Part shown: piece by piece, positions 46,366-55,752 of the stretch
Numbering within the stretch: position 1 is the stretch's first letter
Layout of the letters: the number at the start of each line of letters is the position of its first letter
Source: JAUXFS01 sp050329575
GTDB lineage: Bacteria; Pseudomonadota; Alphaproteobacteria; Rhodospirillales; Defluviicoccaceae
Length of the DNA: 64,000 nucleotides
Direction: 5' to 3'
Assembly: GCA_050329575.1 (NCBI GenBank)
Contig: JBHJOP010000045.1
Location: 1 to 64,000 of the forward strand
Made by a program: the position numbers and the translations under genes
The notes under the pieces: generated by a model
The model's database searches: none
Told to the model about the DNA's origin: nothing
The model's input: the letters and a program-made list of their open reading frames with translations, nothing else

Positions 46366-47268
46366 TCATGCCGTCGAGGGGGCGATCAACCGGTCGGCGA
46401 GCGCGGCGCGACGAATCGCCGCCTTGAGCTTCTCGAACGCTCGGACCTCGATCTGGCGCACCCGCTCGCGGGAAATGCCGTACCGGGCACCGAGTTCGCC
46501 CAGGTTTGGCGGATCGTCCCGGAGTTTGCGCTCGGCGAGAATCCGCCGCTCCCGGTCGCTGAGCTCGGCCATCGCGTCGACCAGGAGGGCCCGGCGCTTG
46601 TCGTGCTCGTCCTTGCGGATCAGATCGGCCTCCTGATCGGCGCCCTCGTCGACCAGCATGTCCTGCCACGTCAGGTCCGATCCGTCGCCGACCGCGGCGT
46701 TCAACGACAGGTCCGGCATGCTCATCTGCCGATCCATCAGCACGATTTCGGATGCGGGCACGCCGAGTTCGCGAGCGATGGCGGACACCCCGCTCGCCGA
46801 CAGCGCGTTGTCGCTGAGCGGCTGGATCTTCGCCTTCAGCCGCCGAAGATTAAAGAACAGCTTCTTGCGATGCTCGTTGGTCACCGCCTTGACCAGCGAC
46901 GACGACCGCAACACGTAGTCGCTGATCGCCGCGCGGATCCACCACATCGCGTAGGTGGACAGACGAAAACCACGGTCGGGATCGAACTTGTCGACCGCCT
47001 GCATCAGGCCGATGTTGCCCTCCGAGATCAGGTCGGCGAGCGCCAGGCCGTAGCCGCGATACTGTCCGGCGATCTTGACCACCAGACGCTGATGGGAACC
47101 GACCAGCTGGTCGGCCGCCTCCGCGTCGCCGCTCTCACGCCACCGGCGAGCGAGATGCGCCTCGGTTTCCTTGTCCAACAGCGGATAGCGGCGCACGCTC
47201 CTCATATACCGCGACAGATCGCTGTCGGTCGCGCCACCCCCGACCCTCGACGGCTTGACTCGGCCCAT
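46366..47268 (-). CDS. rpoH: Heat-shock sigma factor (sigma 32)
   Basis: 300 aa. Region 2 core: GLALADLISEGNIGLMQAVD, RGFRLSTYAMWWIRAAISD. The RpoH box is present as HRKKLFFNLRRLKAKI. Region 4 helix-turn-helix: LGELGARYGISRERVRQIEV. ATG 47268 is preceded by GGAGGG; the frame upstream is unrelated. Alphaproteobacteria often have several rpoH genes; this may be one of them. Convergent with bamE. Confidence 0.93.
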   Translation of the reverse strand: MGRVKPSRVGGGATDSDLSRYMRSVRRYPLLDKETEAHLARRWRESGDAEAADQLVGSHQRLVVKIAGQYRGYGLALADLISEGNIGLMQAVDKFDPDRGFRLSTYAMWWIRAAISDYVLRSSSLVKAVTNEHRKKLFFNLRRLKAKIQPLSDNALSASGVSAIARELGVPASEIVLMDRQMSMPDLSLNAAVGDGSDLTWQDMLVDEGADQEADLIRKDEHDKRRALLVDAMAELSDRERRILAERKLRDDPPNLGELGARYGISRERVRQIEVRAFEKLKAAIRRAALADRLIAPSTA

Positions 47269-47445
47269 CCCGAACCCTCCCTCTCCATGACACGAGGACG
47301 ATACCTGAGTACCGGAGTCGGGATGACGGGGTGCTTTCCGCCACATGAACAAATGGTAACGTCGCGGGCCCGACGGCCGACCGGCCGAGCCGGCTTCGGG
47401 AGGCGGCTCGCGCCACCCCCCGATCCCGTGCACCGCGCAGGCGAT

Positions 47446-47949
47446 CTAGTTCGGCAGCAGCACCCGGTCGACGGCGTGGATGACGCCGTTGCTGGCGACC
47501 ACGTCCGCCTTGGTGACCTGCGCGAAATCGTTGACCCACACGCCGCCATGGGTGCCGAGCAGACGGGTGACGGTGACGTTGCCCCCCTCGGCGGTCTTGA
47601 CGCTGGTGGGCGCGCGGCCGGCAGCGCCGGACATCACCTTGCCCGGAACGACGTGGTAGGACAGGATCTTGACCAGCTGGGCCTTGTTCTCGGGCTTGAG
47701 AAGGTTGTCGACGGTGCCCTTCGGCAGTTTGGCGAAGGCGTCGTCGGTCGGCGCGAAGACGGTGAACGGCCCTTCTCCCCTGAGCGTGCCCTCCAGCCCG
47801 GCCGCCTGCACCGCCGCCACCAGCGTCTTGAAGTTACCGGCGCCGGCGGCGGTGTCGACGATGTTCTGCGGCGCGGGCTTGCTCGCGGGACTCGCGCATC
47901 CGGCCAATCCCACGGCTACGATACCCACCAGAAACTTTTTAAGTCTCAT
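47446..47949 (-). CDS. Fasciclin-domain lipoprotein
   Basis: 167 aa. Lipobox VGLAGC after MRLKKFLVGIVA. One FAS1 domain: NFKTLVAAVQAAGLEGTL, GPFTVFAPTDDAFAKLPKGT, LVKILSYHVVPGKVMS and the closing SNGVIHAVDRVLLP. FAS1 proteins are usually surface adhesion or structural proteins. ATG 47949 is chosen because it starts the lipoprotein signal. Monocistronic; lies 177 bp before the rpoH start on the same strand. Confidence 0.9.
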   Translation of the reverse strand: MRLKKFLVGIVAVGLAGCASPASKPAPQNIVDTAAGAGNFKTLVAAVQAAGLEGTLRGEGPFTVFAPTDDAFAKLPKGTVDNLLKPENKAQLVKILSYHVVPGKVMSGAAGRAPTSVKTAEGGNVTVTRLLGTHGGVWVNDFAQVTKADVVASNGVIHAVDRVLLPN

Positions 47950-48115
47950 TTCGTTTTCTCCATGACGATACCCGTTAGTCGCGGACACGGTGTTCGCGAA
48001 CACCCACTCCGGCAACGATTAGAGCATTACTCCCGATCGTTCAAGACCGTGCGCTCGCGGCCGGCCGCCGCGGCCCGGTCGTCGTCGCGAACGACCGGCG
48101 AGGCCGCTCCCGCGG

Positions 48116-49054
48116 TCAGAGCAGTCCCATCTGGCGGAAGCTCGAATGGCCGCTCTTGGAGATGATCAAATGGTCGTGGAGGACCATGCCGACCTTCTCG
48201 ACGACCGCCTTCACCTCTCGGGTCATGGCGATATCGGCCTTCGAGGGCTTGGGGTGATTGCTGGGGTGGTTGTGCACCATCACCAGCGCCGAGGCATCGA
48301 GGGCCAAGGCGCGCTTGAGAACCTCGCGCGGGTAGACCGGCGTGTGGTCGATGGTGCCCTGGTGCTGGACCTCGTCGGCGATCAGCACGTTCATCCGGTC
48401 GAGGAACAGCACCCGGAACTGCTCGACCATGCGGTGGGCCATGGTGGCCCGGAGATAGGCGATCAGCTTGTCCCAGTTGTCGAGGACCGGCCGTTCGGAC
48501 AGCTCCTCGCGGGTGATGCGGGCGGCGACCGTCCGCACCGCCTTGAACAGGGTGATGGTGTGGTGATTGACGGGTTCGAACTCCCGCAGCTGGTCCGGCT
48601 CCGCGTTGATCACCCCGGCGAGGCTCTGGAAGCGGGCGAGGAGCTCCTTGGCGAGCGGCTTGGTATCGACGCGCTCGATCGAGAAAAACAACAGGAGCTC
48701 CAGGAGCTCGTAATCCGGCAGCACCTCGTCGGCGCCCGCCAGGAAGCGCTCGCGAAGCCGCTGGCGGTGGCCCCAGTAGTGCGGCCGGTTCGGCAGCTGG
48801 GGCCGGTCCGTGTCCGACAGCCCGCCGCTCGTCGCCGTCTCGCGCAGGCCCTCGACGACCGCCGGACGCGGGTCGACACCGCGAAAGACCCATACCTGCT
48901 TCACCCGGTCCCAGTCGCCGCCGAGGCGACGGAACAAATGGCGATGCGGATGGGTGTCGCCCTTGACCGTGTAGACGGTGTCGCCGGACGCGGGCGAATG
49001 CGCCGAAACGGTGAGACCGGCCGCTTCCAGCGAGATGTCGAGCGGCCCCGTCAC
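48116..49054 (-). CDS. radC: RadC family protein with an extra N-terminal domain
   Basis: 312 aa. Helix-hairpin-helix region (WGHRQRLRERFLAGADEVLP, DYELLELLLFFSIERVD) is followed by the JAB/MPN+ domain with the metal motif VHNHPSNHPKPSKAD. A typical RadC is about 225 aa. Here about 75 residues precede it, with GDTVYTVKGDTHPHRHLFRR, LGGDWDRVKQVWVF, the pattern of a small domain seen in DNA-processing proteins. Metallopeptidase activity is unproven in the family. Four base pairs after the nuclease gene stop. Confidence 0.88.
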   Translation of the reverse strand: MTGPLDISLEAAGLTVSAHSPASGDTVYTVKGDTHPHRHLFRRLGGDWDRVKQVWVFRGVDPRPAVVEGLRETATSGGLSDTDRPQLPNRPHYWGHRQRLRERFLAGADEVLPDYELLELLLFFSIERVDTKPLAKELLARFQSLAGVINAEPDQLREFEPVNHHTITLFKAVRTVAARITREELSERPVLDNWDKLIAYLRATMAHRMVEQFRVLFLDRMNVLIADEVQHQGTIDHTPVYPREVLKRALALDASALVMVHNHPSNHPKPSKADIAMTREVKAVVEKVGMVLHDHLIISKSGHSSFRQMGLL

Positions 49055-49058
49055 CGGC

Positions 49059-49616
49059 TCAACGCTGCGCTTGCGGCGGCGCCCCCTGGCGCCACACCGA
49101 AGGCTCGGTGAACTCGCCCGCCCACATGCCCCGGCCGGCGCCCCGGGCCTCGGCTTCCGCCTCGACGTAGTCGTGGGCGTAGCGGCGATAGGCCACCGCC
49201 CATCCCTCGCGCACCATCCAGGCGTTGAGATCGTCGTCGCCCTCGAAGCAGACGGCGATCAGCCGCCCGTAGCGGTCGCGCCTGTTGCCCCGGCAGGTCA
49301 CGACCCGGCCCTCGGTCCGGTCGGACAGCGCCACGGACGACGCCTCCCCGCACAACCACTCCGTCCCGCCGGCGGTGCAGGCCTGCCGCGCCTCCGGGGC
49401 GTCGATGCCGTGCAGGCGGATCCGTTCGCCGCCGATCTCGATGGTGTCGCCGTCGATGATCCGCGCCTCGCCGATCACGTCGGCGAGGCCCGGTCGGCCG
49501 CAGAGCGACACCGCCAGCGCGGCGGCGAGAACCGCCGACACCATCTTCGAGCGTCGGGATCGGCGTCCGCGATCGACGACACGGCGGCGGGAGGTGCGGA
49601 AATCGGCGCGATGCAT
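49059..49616 (-). CDS. Exported thermonuclease (SNase-like)
   Basis: 185 aa. A hydrophobic stretch (KMVSAVLAAALAVSLCGRPG) serves as signal. The SNase core: ARIIDGDTIEIGGERIRLHG, IDAPE, TCRGNRRDRYGRLIAVCF. Two catalytic Arg/Glu positions (LRLHGIDAPE, RDRYGR) are present. Starts possible at 49616 or 49544 (M25); both keep the signal. Cys residues CTAGGTEWLCG and CRGNRR may bond in the periplasm. Strong promoter-like element upstream. Followed by radC (4-bp gap). Confidence 0.85.
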   Translation of the reverse strand: MHRADFRTSRRRVVDRGRRSRRSKMVSAVLAAALAVSLCGRPGLADVIGEARIIDGDTIEIGGERIRLHGIDAPEARQACTAGGTEWLCGEASSVALSDRTEGRVVTCRGNRRDRYGRLIAVCFEGDDDLNAWMVREGWAVAYRRYAHDYVEAEAEARGAGRGMWAGEFTEPSVWRQGAPPQAQR

Positions 49617-49642
49617 GAGCGATACTTGCCCCTTTCGGGTCT

Positions 49643-49670
49643 GTTATAACCCGTATGGGGAATTTTTCAA
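49643..49670 (-). promoter_or_regulatory. Promoter of the nuclease-radC unit
   Basis: Minus-strand TTGAAA (49665-49670) and TATAAC (49643-49648), each 5 of 6 to consensus, spaced 16 bp. They place a start about 20 bases before the ATG at 49616. Confidence 0.55.
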
Positions 49671-49740
49671 ACGGTGAGTTGGTCGCGGGCGGCGGCCGCG
49701 GTTCGGCGGGCCGCCCCCCTCCCCCGCCCCACCGGGGGAC

Positions 49741-50004
49741 TCAGGATGCCGTCGCCTTCAACGCCGATCGCAAGCGATCGAGCACGGTGACGAGATCGGG
49801 GGTGAGCAAGGCCCGGGTCCGGGCCTCGATCGGCGCCGGCAGGCCGTGCATCGCCTCGGCGACGGCGCCGGCGATACAGGCCAGGGTATCGGTGTCGCCG
49901 CCGCGGCCGATCGCGGTGCGCACCGCCTCCTCCCAGCCGCTCGCCGTGAACGCCGCGGCCAGCGCCGCCGTCAGCGAGTCGCGGACGGCGGCGACCGGTG
50001 TCAC
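49741..50004 (-). pseudogene. ADP-ribosylglycohydrolase C-terminal fragment
   Basis: 87 residues with the DraG-family metal motif GGDTDTLACIAGAVAEAMHG and the C-terminal helices. Complete enzymes are about 270-300 aa; the N-terminal two-thirds with the first Asp cluster are missing, and the plus-strand gene at 50139 begins shortly beyond. A GTG start can be proposed at 50004, but a functional enzyme is unlikely. It looks like a deletion remnant. Confidence 0.7.
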
Positions 50005-50138
50005 GGGGCGGCGAGACGCACGCCGATCGGATCACGCATCGGTCGCCGCCCCGGCCTCGCCCCGACCAGACCTTGCCTGCGACCGCGGGAAGGTTTATCT
50101 GCCCCCCAACAAGGACGTCGCAAGGACCGAGAGCCGCC

Positions 50139-50735
50139 ATGATCATCCGGTTGTTGACTGTGATCGGCCTGTTGTCGGCCGCCGCGCCGGCGATCGCCGC
50201 CGACACCACCCAGACCTTCGCCCTGCGCGGCGTCGCGCTCACCTCGTGCGAGCAGTTCCTCAAGGCCATGCAGGAGCGGCAGGAGAACGTCCTGGTCGCC
50301 GGCGGCTGGATGGAGGGCTACATCACGGCGGTCAACCAGTTCACCGCGGACACCTTCGATATCGCGCCCTGGCAGTCGACCCAGGTGTTGCTCGGCCTCG
50401 TCGCCCGCAACTGCGAACGCAACCCACAGGCGGGGTTCTTCCAGATCGTCGACTCGATGGTCAAGTTCCTGACGCCCGCGCGGCTCCGCACCCAGTCGGA
50501 GCGGGTTCTCGCCGACACCGGCAGCGGCGCGCAGATGTACCTCTATCGCGACACGATGCGGGACGTGCAGACCAAGCTGATCGAACTCGGCTTCCTCAAG
50601 GGCGGCGCGGATGGGCAGTTCGGACCGATGACGCGATCCGCCCTCGAATCGTTCCAGAAGTCGCAACAGATCGAGGCGACGGGGCTGCCCGATCAGAACA
50701 CCCTGTTCCGGTTGCTGTCGCCGCAAGGCGGCTGA
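50139..50735 (+). CDS. Exported protein with a peptidoglycan-binding domain
   Basis: 198 aa. Signal peptide (MIIRLLTVIGLLSAAAPAIA). Residues 25-115 form a small helical domain with two Cys (LTSCEQFLKAMQ, ARNCERNPQAGF), reminiscent of HdeA/Rap1a-type proteins. The C terminus (about 135-195) is a peptidoglycan-binding type 1 domain: DVQTKLIELGFLKGGADGQF, GPMTRSALESFQKSQQI. It probably acts at the cell wall. The start at 50139 follows GGACCGAGAG. Faces the valS operon. Confidence 0.8.
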   Translation: MIIRLLTVIGLLSAAAPAIAADTTQTFALRGVALTSCEQFLKAMQERQENVLVAGGWMEGYITAVNQFTADTFDIAPWQSTQVLLGLVARNCERNPQAGFFQIVDSMVKFLTPARLRTQSERVLADTGSGAQMYLYRDTMRDVQTKLIELGFLKGGADGQFGPMTRSALESFQKSQQIEATGLPDQNTLFRLLSPQGG

Positions 50736-50881
50736 CGACACGCCTCCACCGCTCCGACCGGCGCTCCGACCGGCGCTCCGACCGGCGGCGGCGGCGCCGC
50801 CGCCGCCAGGGTGCGGATCAGCAGCACGAGCCAGATCCCGAGGCAGACGACGGCGACGGCGATGACGATCTTCTTGATCAC
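50693..50881 (-). CDS. Possible small membrane protein after valS
   Basis: 62 residues. N-terminal cationic start then one membrane helix (MIKKIVIAVAVVCLGIWLVL) and a Pro/Val/Gly-rich tail built on a 12-bp DNA repeat. The start is a GTG at 50881, 15 bases after the valS stop. Its 3' end overlaps the convergent gene by 43 bp. A real helix at the N terminus supports it; the repeat tail and overlap do not. Confidence 0.4.
   Translation of the reverse strand: MIKKIVIAVAVVCLGIWLVLLIRTLAAAAPPPPVGAPVGAPVGAVEACRQPPCGDSNRNRVF
50746..50785. repeat. 12-bp tandem repeat
   Basis: GGCGCTCCGACC-type unit, about three copies, between the peptidoglycan-binding gene and valS and inside the possible small membrane protein. 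Confidence 0.8.
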
Positions 50882-50896
50882 GCCGCCGGCCGCTGA

Positions 50897-53548
50897 TCAG
50901 AGCGAGTCCAACCGCCGCGCGGCCTCGTCGAGGCGCGCGCGCGCCGTCGCGGCCTCGGCGCGGCGCTCGCGCTCGGTCTCGACGACCTCCGCCGGCGCGT
51001 TGGCGACGAACTTCTCGTTGGCGAGCTTGCGGTCGAAACGGCCGATCTCGCCGTCCAGCCGGGCGATCTCCCGGTGCAGCCGGGCCCGCTCGGCGGTGAC
51101 GTCGACGACATCGGCGATCGGCAGCAGCAGGGTCGCCTCGTCGAGGACCACCTGCACCGCCCCCTTCGGCGCCTCGCGGTCCCAGGTTTCCGCCGACGAC
51201 AGCCGTGCCAGCTCGGTGATCAGCGGCGCGTGGGCGGCGAGGCGATCGCGCGAGGACGGGGCCGCGTCCTTGAGCCGCAGCGGGATGCGCGCCGCCGGCG
51301 GCACCCCCATCTCGGCGCGCACCGCCCGCACCTGGGAGATCAGCCGCACCACCCAATCCATCTCCTGTTCCGCGGCGGCGTCGACGAGCCCGCGGTCCGG
51401 CCGCGGCCAGGGCTGGTCGACGAGCAGCCCCCGATCGCGGTCGGCCAGGGCCGCGTACAGCTCCTCGGTGACGAACGGCATCACCGGATGCAGCAGCATC
51501 AGGATCCGATCGAGCGCCCAGGCGGCGGCTGCCCGGGTCTCGGCCTGCGCGGCGGCACTCCCGTCGCGAAACGTGGGCTTGGCGAACTCCAGATACCAGT
51601 CGCAGAAGGTGCCCCAGACGAACTGGTAGAGAACGCCCGCGTAGTCGTTGAACCGGTAGCCCTCCAGCGCCGCCGCGGCGCTCTCGGCGGCCTGGGCGAC
51701 CTTGCCGACCAGCCAGCGATTGACCGTCTCCGCGCATCCGGCGGGATCGAACCCGGCCACCGGGGCGCAGCCGTTGATCTGGCAGAACCGCGCCGCGTTC
51801 CACAGCTTGGTGCAGAAGTTGCGGTAGCCCTCGACCCGTCCTTCCGACATCTTGACGTCGCGGCCCTGGACGGCGAGCACGGTCAGCGTGAACCGGGTCG
51901 CATCCGCCCCGTAGGCGTCGATCAGGTGCAACGGATCGATGACGTTGCCCTTCGACTTCGACATCTTCTGGCCCTTCTCGTCGCGGACCAGGGCATGGAT
52001 GTAGACGGTGTGGAACGGCACCTCGCCCATGAAGTGCAGGCCCATCATCATCATCCGGGCGACCCAGAAGAAGATGATGTCGAAGCCGGTGACCAGCACG
52101 TCGGTGGGGTAGTAGCGGGCGAGCTCCGGCGTGTGCTCCGGCCAGCCGAGGGTGGAGAACGGCCACAGCGCCGACGAGAACCAGGTGTCGAGCACGTCCG
52201 GATCGCGCACGAGTTCGACCGACTCGCCATAGTGGGCAAGCGCCGCCGCCGTCGCCTGCGCCTCGTCCCGTTCGACGAAGATCGCCCCGTCCGGGCCGTA
52301 CCAGGCGGGAATCTGATGTCCCCACCAGATCTGACGCGATACGCACCACGGCTGGATGTTGGTCATCCAGTCGTAGTAGGTCTTCGCCCAGGTCGCCGGC
52401 ACGAACCGGGTCCGCCCCTCCTCCACCGCCCGGATGGCCGGACCGGCCAGGGCCTTCGCATCGACGAACCACTGGTCCATCAGCCACGGCTCGACCACCA
52501 CGCCCGAACGGTCGCCGTAGGGCATCATCATCACGTGCTCCTCGACACGGTCGAGGAACCCGAGGGCTTCGAGTTCGCGCACGATGGCGTCGCGTGCCTC
52601 GTAGCGGTCCAGCCCGCGGAAGCGCTCGGGCGCGTTCTCGTTCATGCAGGCGCGGGCGTCGAGGACGTTGATCATCTCGAGGCCGTGGCGGCGTCCGACC
52701 TCGAAGTCGTTGAAGTCGTGGGCCGGGGTGATCTTCACCGCGCCGGTGCCCTTCTCCGGGTCGGCGTGGAGGTCGGCGACGATCGGGATCGGACGGTCGA
52801 CGATCGGCAGCACACAGCGAAGGCCGACGAGATCGGTGTAGCGCCCATCCTCGGGGTGGACCGCCACGGCGGTGTCGCCGAGCATCGTCTCCGGGCGGGT
52901 GGTGGCCACACGCACGAAGCGATCGGGCTGGCCTTCCACCGGATACTTGAAGGTCCAGAGATGGCCCCGCACCTCGCGCTGCTCCACCTCCAGGTCGGAG
53001 ATGGCGGTGTGCAGCAGCGGATCCCAGTTGACCAGCCGCTTGTCGCGATAGATCAGCCCCTGCTTGTAGAGATCGACAAAGACCTTGCGCACCGCGGCCG
53101 ACAGGCCCTCGTCCATGGTGAAGCGTTCCCGCGACCAGTCGCAGGAGGCCCCGAGACGACGGAGCTGGCCGGTGATCGTGCCGCCGGATTCGGCCTTCCA
53201 CGCCCATACCCGCTCGATGAACCGGTCGCGGCCGAGGTCGTGACGGGTCAGACCGTCCGTTGCCAGTTGCCGCTCCACCACCATCTGGGTCGCGATCCCG
53301 GCGTGGTCGGTGCCCGGCTGCCAGAGGGCGTCGTGGCCGCACATTCTCGCGTAGCGGATCAGGATGTCCTGCAGGGTATTGTTGAGGGCGTGCCCCCTGT
53401 GCAGGCTGCCGGTGACGTTGGGGGGCGGGATGACGATGGTGTACGGGGCGCCCTCCGGCCGCCTGCCGCAGGCGAAGGCGCCGGCGCGCTGCCACGCCGC
53501 GTACCACTTCGTTTCCAGATCCCCGGGTCGGTAGGTCTTGTCGAGCAT
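50897..53548 (-). CDS. valS: Valyl-tRNA synthetase
   Basis: 883 aa class I synthetase. HIGH-type motif PPPNVTGSLHRGHALNNTLQ near residue 40 and KMSKSKGNVIDP. Editing-domain text (TTRPETMLGDTAVAVHPED) and tRNA anticodon domain are present. A C-terminal coiled coil (LHREIARLDGEIGRFDRKLA) is typical. Follows popZ-like and tolC genes as in other alphaproteobacteria. Confidence 0.97.
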   Translation of the reverse strand: MLDKTYRPGDLETKWYAAWQRAGAFACGRRPEGAPYTIVIPPPNVTGSLHRGHALNNTLQDILIRYARMCGHDALWQPGTDHAGIATQMVVERQLATDGLTRHDLGRDRFIERVWAWKAESGGTITGQLRRLGASCDWSRERFTMDEGLSAAVRKVFVDLYKQGLIYRDKRLVNWDPLLHTAISDLEVEQREVRGHLWTFKYPVEGQPDRFVRVATTRPETMLGDTAVAVHPEDGRYTDLVGLRCVLPIVDRPIPIVADLHADPEKGTGAVKITPAHDFNDFEVGRRHGLEMINVLDARACMNENAPERFRGLDRYEARDAIVRELEALGFLDRVEEHVMMMPYGDRSGVVVEPWLMDQWFVDAKALAGPAIRAVEEGRTRFVPATWAKTYYDWMTNIQPWCVSRQIWWGHQIPAWYGPDGAIFVERDEAQATAAALAHYGESVELVRDPDVLDTWFSSALWPFSTLGWPEHTPELARYYPTDVLVTGFDIIFFWVARMMMMGLHFMGEVPFHTVYIHALVRDEKGQKMSKSKGNVIDPLHLIDAYGADATRFTLTVLAVQGRDVKMSEGRVEGYRNFCTKLWNAARFCQINGCAPVAGFDPAGCAETVNRWLVGKVAQAAESAAAALEGYRFNDYAGVLYQFVWGTFCDWYLEFAKPTFRDGSAAAQAETRAAAAWALDRILMLLHPVMPFVTEELYAALADRDRGLLVDQPWPRPDRGLVDAAAEQEMDWVVRLISQVRAVRAEMGVPPAARIPLRLKDAAPSSRDRLAAHAPLITELARLSSAETWDREAPKGAVQVVLDEATLLLPIADVVDVTAERARLHREIARLDGEIGRFDRKLANEKFVANAPAEVVETERERRAEAATARARLDEAARRLDSL

Positions 53549-53637
53549 CGATGCGCCGTCCTTCTACGACGACGCCGGCCCGCGAGGGCCGGCGAGCGTC
53601 GTGCGAGGCCGTTGTTAGCGCCGCAGAACGGCGATCG

Positions 53638-54288
53638 TCAATCGTCGAGGCGTTCGGCGCGGTTGATCATCAGGTCGATCTCCTTCTTGACCAGCCGCTC
53701 GATCAGATAGGGAAGGTTGCGATCCAGCCATTCCTTGAGCAGCGGCCGCAACATCTCCCGGACCATGCCCTCCAGGGTCACCTCGCGGCCGCCGATGGCG
53801 ATGTCGCGACGATCGAGGATGGCCTTCGCCAGCTGGTTCAGCACGTCGGTGGATGCCGTCGTCGCCGCCGCCGACACCAGCGGCACCCTCATGTCCGGGG
53901 ACAGCACCAGAACATCGTCCGCCTCCGCCGCGGGCGAGATCGTCTCCGCATCCTCCAGCACCACCTCGCGCGCCGCCGCCGGCCGTGGCTCGGGCCCGGG
54001 CTCGGGGTCCGGTTCGATCGTGTCCTCCTCGACCTCCGGCCGGGCGTCGGCGCGCGACGCGATCGCGCCCGGCGACTCCGGCACGGGAGCCGGCGCGAGG
54101 GGCCCCGCTCGCTCCTCGGCGGTCCGGGCGCCGGCGGTCTCCTCGCCCCCGTCCTCGGAGAGGATGCGCCGGATCGACGTCAAGATGTCCTCCATCGACG
54201 GCTCTTGCTGGTCCGCCGTCGCCGTGTCGGCGCTCGCGGTCCCGGACCGCTTGGTGTCCGGCCCGTTCTCCCGGCTAGGATTGCTCAC
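53638..54288 (-). CDS. PopZ-like / DUF2497 protein
   Basis: 216 aa. N-terminal motif EPSMEDILTSIRRILSEDG (about 28-46), a long acidic Pro/Glu-rich disordered middle, and the C-terminal oligomerisation region LLKEWLDRNLPYLIERLVKK, EIDLMI. That architecture is PopZ, which forms polar condensates organising chromosome and cell pole. It lies between tolC and valS as commonly seen. Confidence 0.88.
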   Translation of the reverse strand: MSNPSRENGPDTKRSGTASADTATADQQEPSMEDILTSIRRILSEDGGEETAGARTAEERAGPLAPAPVPESPGAIASRADARPEVEEDTIEPDPEPGPEPRPAAAREVVLEDAETISPAAEADDVLVLSPDMRVPLVSAAATTASTDVLNQLAKAILDRRDIAIGGREVTLEGMVREMLRPLLKEWLDRNLPYLIERLVKKEIDLMINRAERLDD

Positions 54289-54351
54289 GGCGAACCATGC
54301 TCCCGATCCACCGGGGACGCCCCCGGCGACGCCGTCCCTGCCCGCGGGTGG

Positions 54352-55752
54352 TCAGTCTGCCCCCCGGGGATCGGCAGAGCCGTGAGTGACGCCACCCGTG
54401 CCCGTGCCGCCGAACCACTTGCCGCGAACCTCGGTGTAGTGCTTTCCGGGATCGTAGACCTCGACCGGCAGGTCGAGGCCGGCGGCCGACAGCCGCCCCG
54501 TCGCATCCAGCAACTCGAAGATCGCCACGCCTTCATCCCGTTGCGCGGTGACCAGTCCGACCTGCGAGTTCAGCAACTCGTTCTCGGCGTCGAGCACGTC
54601 GAGAACGGTTCTGGCACCGACGAGGTTCTCGTTCTGAACGCCTTCGAGCGCGACCGTGTTCGCCTCCACCGACTTGGTGAACGAGACGATCTGCGCCCGC
54701 GCCGTCTCGTAATCGGTCCACGCCTGGGTCGCCCTCTGGACGGCCCGGCGCTGGAAGGAGTCGACATTGCGCCGTGCCGCGGCCGCGGTCTGACGGGTCT
54801 GGCGCAGGCGGGAATAGGCGGTCCCCGCCTGATAGAGCGGCAGGTCCATGCGGACCAGCGCCTCGTAGGTGTTGAAGCGGGCCCCCTGACGGCCTGTCTC
54901 CCGCTCCCGTTCCGCCCTGCCGATCAGATTGATCTCCGGCAACAATTCGCCGCGGGCATCGTCGATATCGTCCTGCGCGGCGCGCTCGGCAAACCGGGCC
55001 GCGAGCAGATCGGGGTCCCCATCCAGCGCCCGATCGATGGTCTCTTCCAGCGAGGTGGGAATCTCCCATGGCAGGGCCGGACGCTGCAGATCGCCCGGTG
55101 TCTCGCCGACGACGTTGCGATAGAGGGCACGCGCGCTGTCGAGGTCACCCTCCGCCGCCACCCGCTGCGCCGTCGCGTCGGCCAGCCGTGCTTCCGCCTG
55201 AAAGACGTCGGTGCGCGTGACCTCGCCGACCTGAAAGCGGTCGCGTGTCGCTTCCAATTGACGGGTCAGCCTCTGCTCGTTCTGGATCCGGAGATCGAGC
55301 ACGGCCTGTGCGCGAAAGACGTCCAAGAACGCGCGGGCGGCGTCGAACAGAATATCCTGCTCGGTCGAGCGCAGATCCTCGCGGCCGGATCGGACACGGT
55401 TCTCGGCCGAACGGGTCTGCGCGAACGTCCTGCCGCCGCGAAACAACGGCTGCCTGACTGCCAATCCGACACCTTCCGGCGTCAGATTGCTGTTGCCCTG
55501 AATGGCGGTGCGATTGTTGTCGTCGATGGTCCGCTTGCCGATCTCGCCGAACGCGTCGATCCTCGGGCGCCAGCCGGACAGCGCCTGCGGCACCCGCTCG
55601 TCGGTGGCCCGCAACGTCGCGCGTTCCCGGTCGAGAACGGGATTGCCGATATAGGCCGCCGAGAGCGCCTCGACGAGAGACTGTGCGGAGGCGGATCCCG
55701 CCGACGCCATCGTCGCCACCACCATGCCCAGTAGAAAGGCCAGCCGTATCAA
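54352..55752 (-). CDS. tolC: TolC-family outer membrane channel
   Basis: 466 aa. Signal peptide ending SAGSASAQ. Two OEP repeats with the characteristic starts (SLVEALSAAYIGNPVLDRER, TIDRALDGDPDLLAARFAE) and long helices (TQAWTDYETARAQIVSFTKS). It forms the outer membrane exit duct for type I secretion or efflux. No inner membrane partners are next to it. Downstream of pcm by about 200 bp on the same strand. Confidence 0.93.
   Translation of the reverse strand: MIRLAFLLGMVVATMASAGSASAQSLVEALSAAYIGNPVLDRERATLRATDERVPQALSGWRPRIDAFGEIGKRTIDDNNRTAIQGNSNLTPEGVGLAVRQPLFRGGRTFAQTRSAENRVRSGREDLRSTEQDILFDAARAFLDVFRAQAVLDLRIQNEQRLTRQLEATRDRFQVGEVTRTDVFQAEARLADATAQRVAAEGDLDSARALYRNVVGETPGDLQRPALPWEIPTSLEETIDRALDGDPDLLAARFAERAAQDDIDDARGELLPEINLIGRAERERETGRQGARFNTYEALVRMDLPLYQAGTAYSRLRQTRQTAAAARRNVDSFQRRAVQRATQAWTDYETARAQIVSFTKSVEANTVALEGVQNENLVGARTVLDVLDAENELLNSQVGLVTAQRDEGVAIFELLDATGRLSAAGLDLPVEVYDPGKHYTEVRGKWFGGTGTGGVTHGSADPRGAD

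Noticed and set aside
50746..50785. Possible CRISPR-like array
   Set aside because: Units are 12 bp and directly adjacent without spacers; simple tandem repeat.
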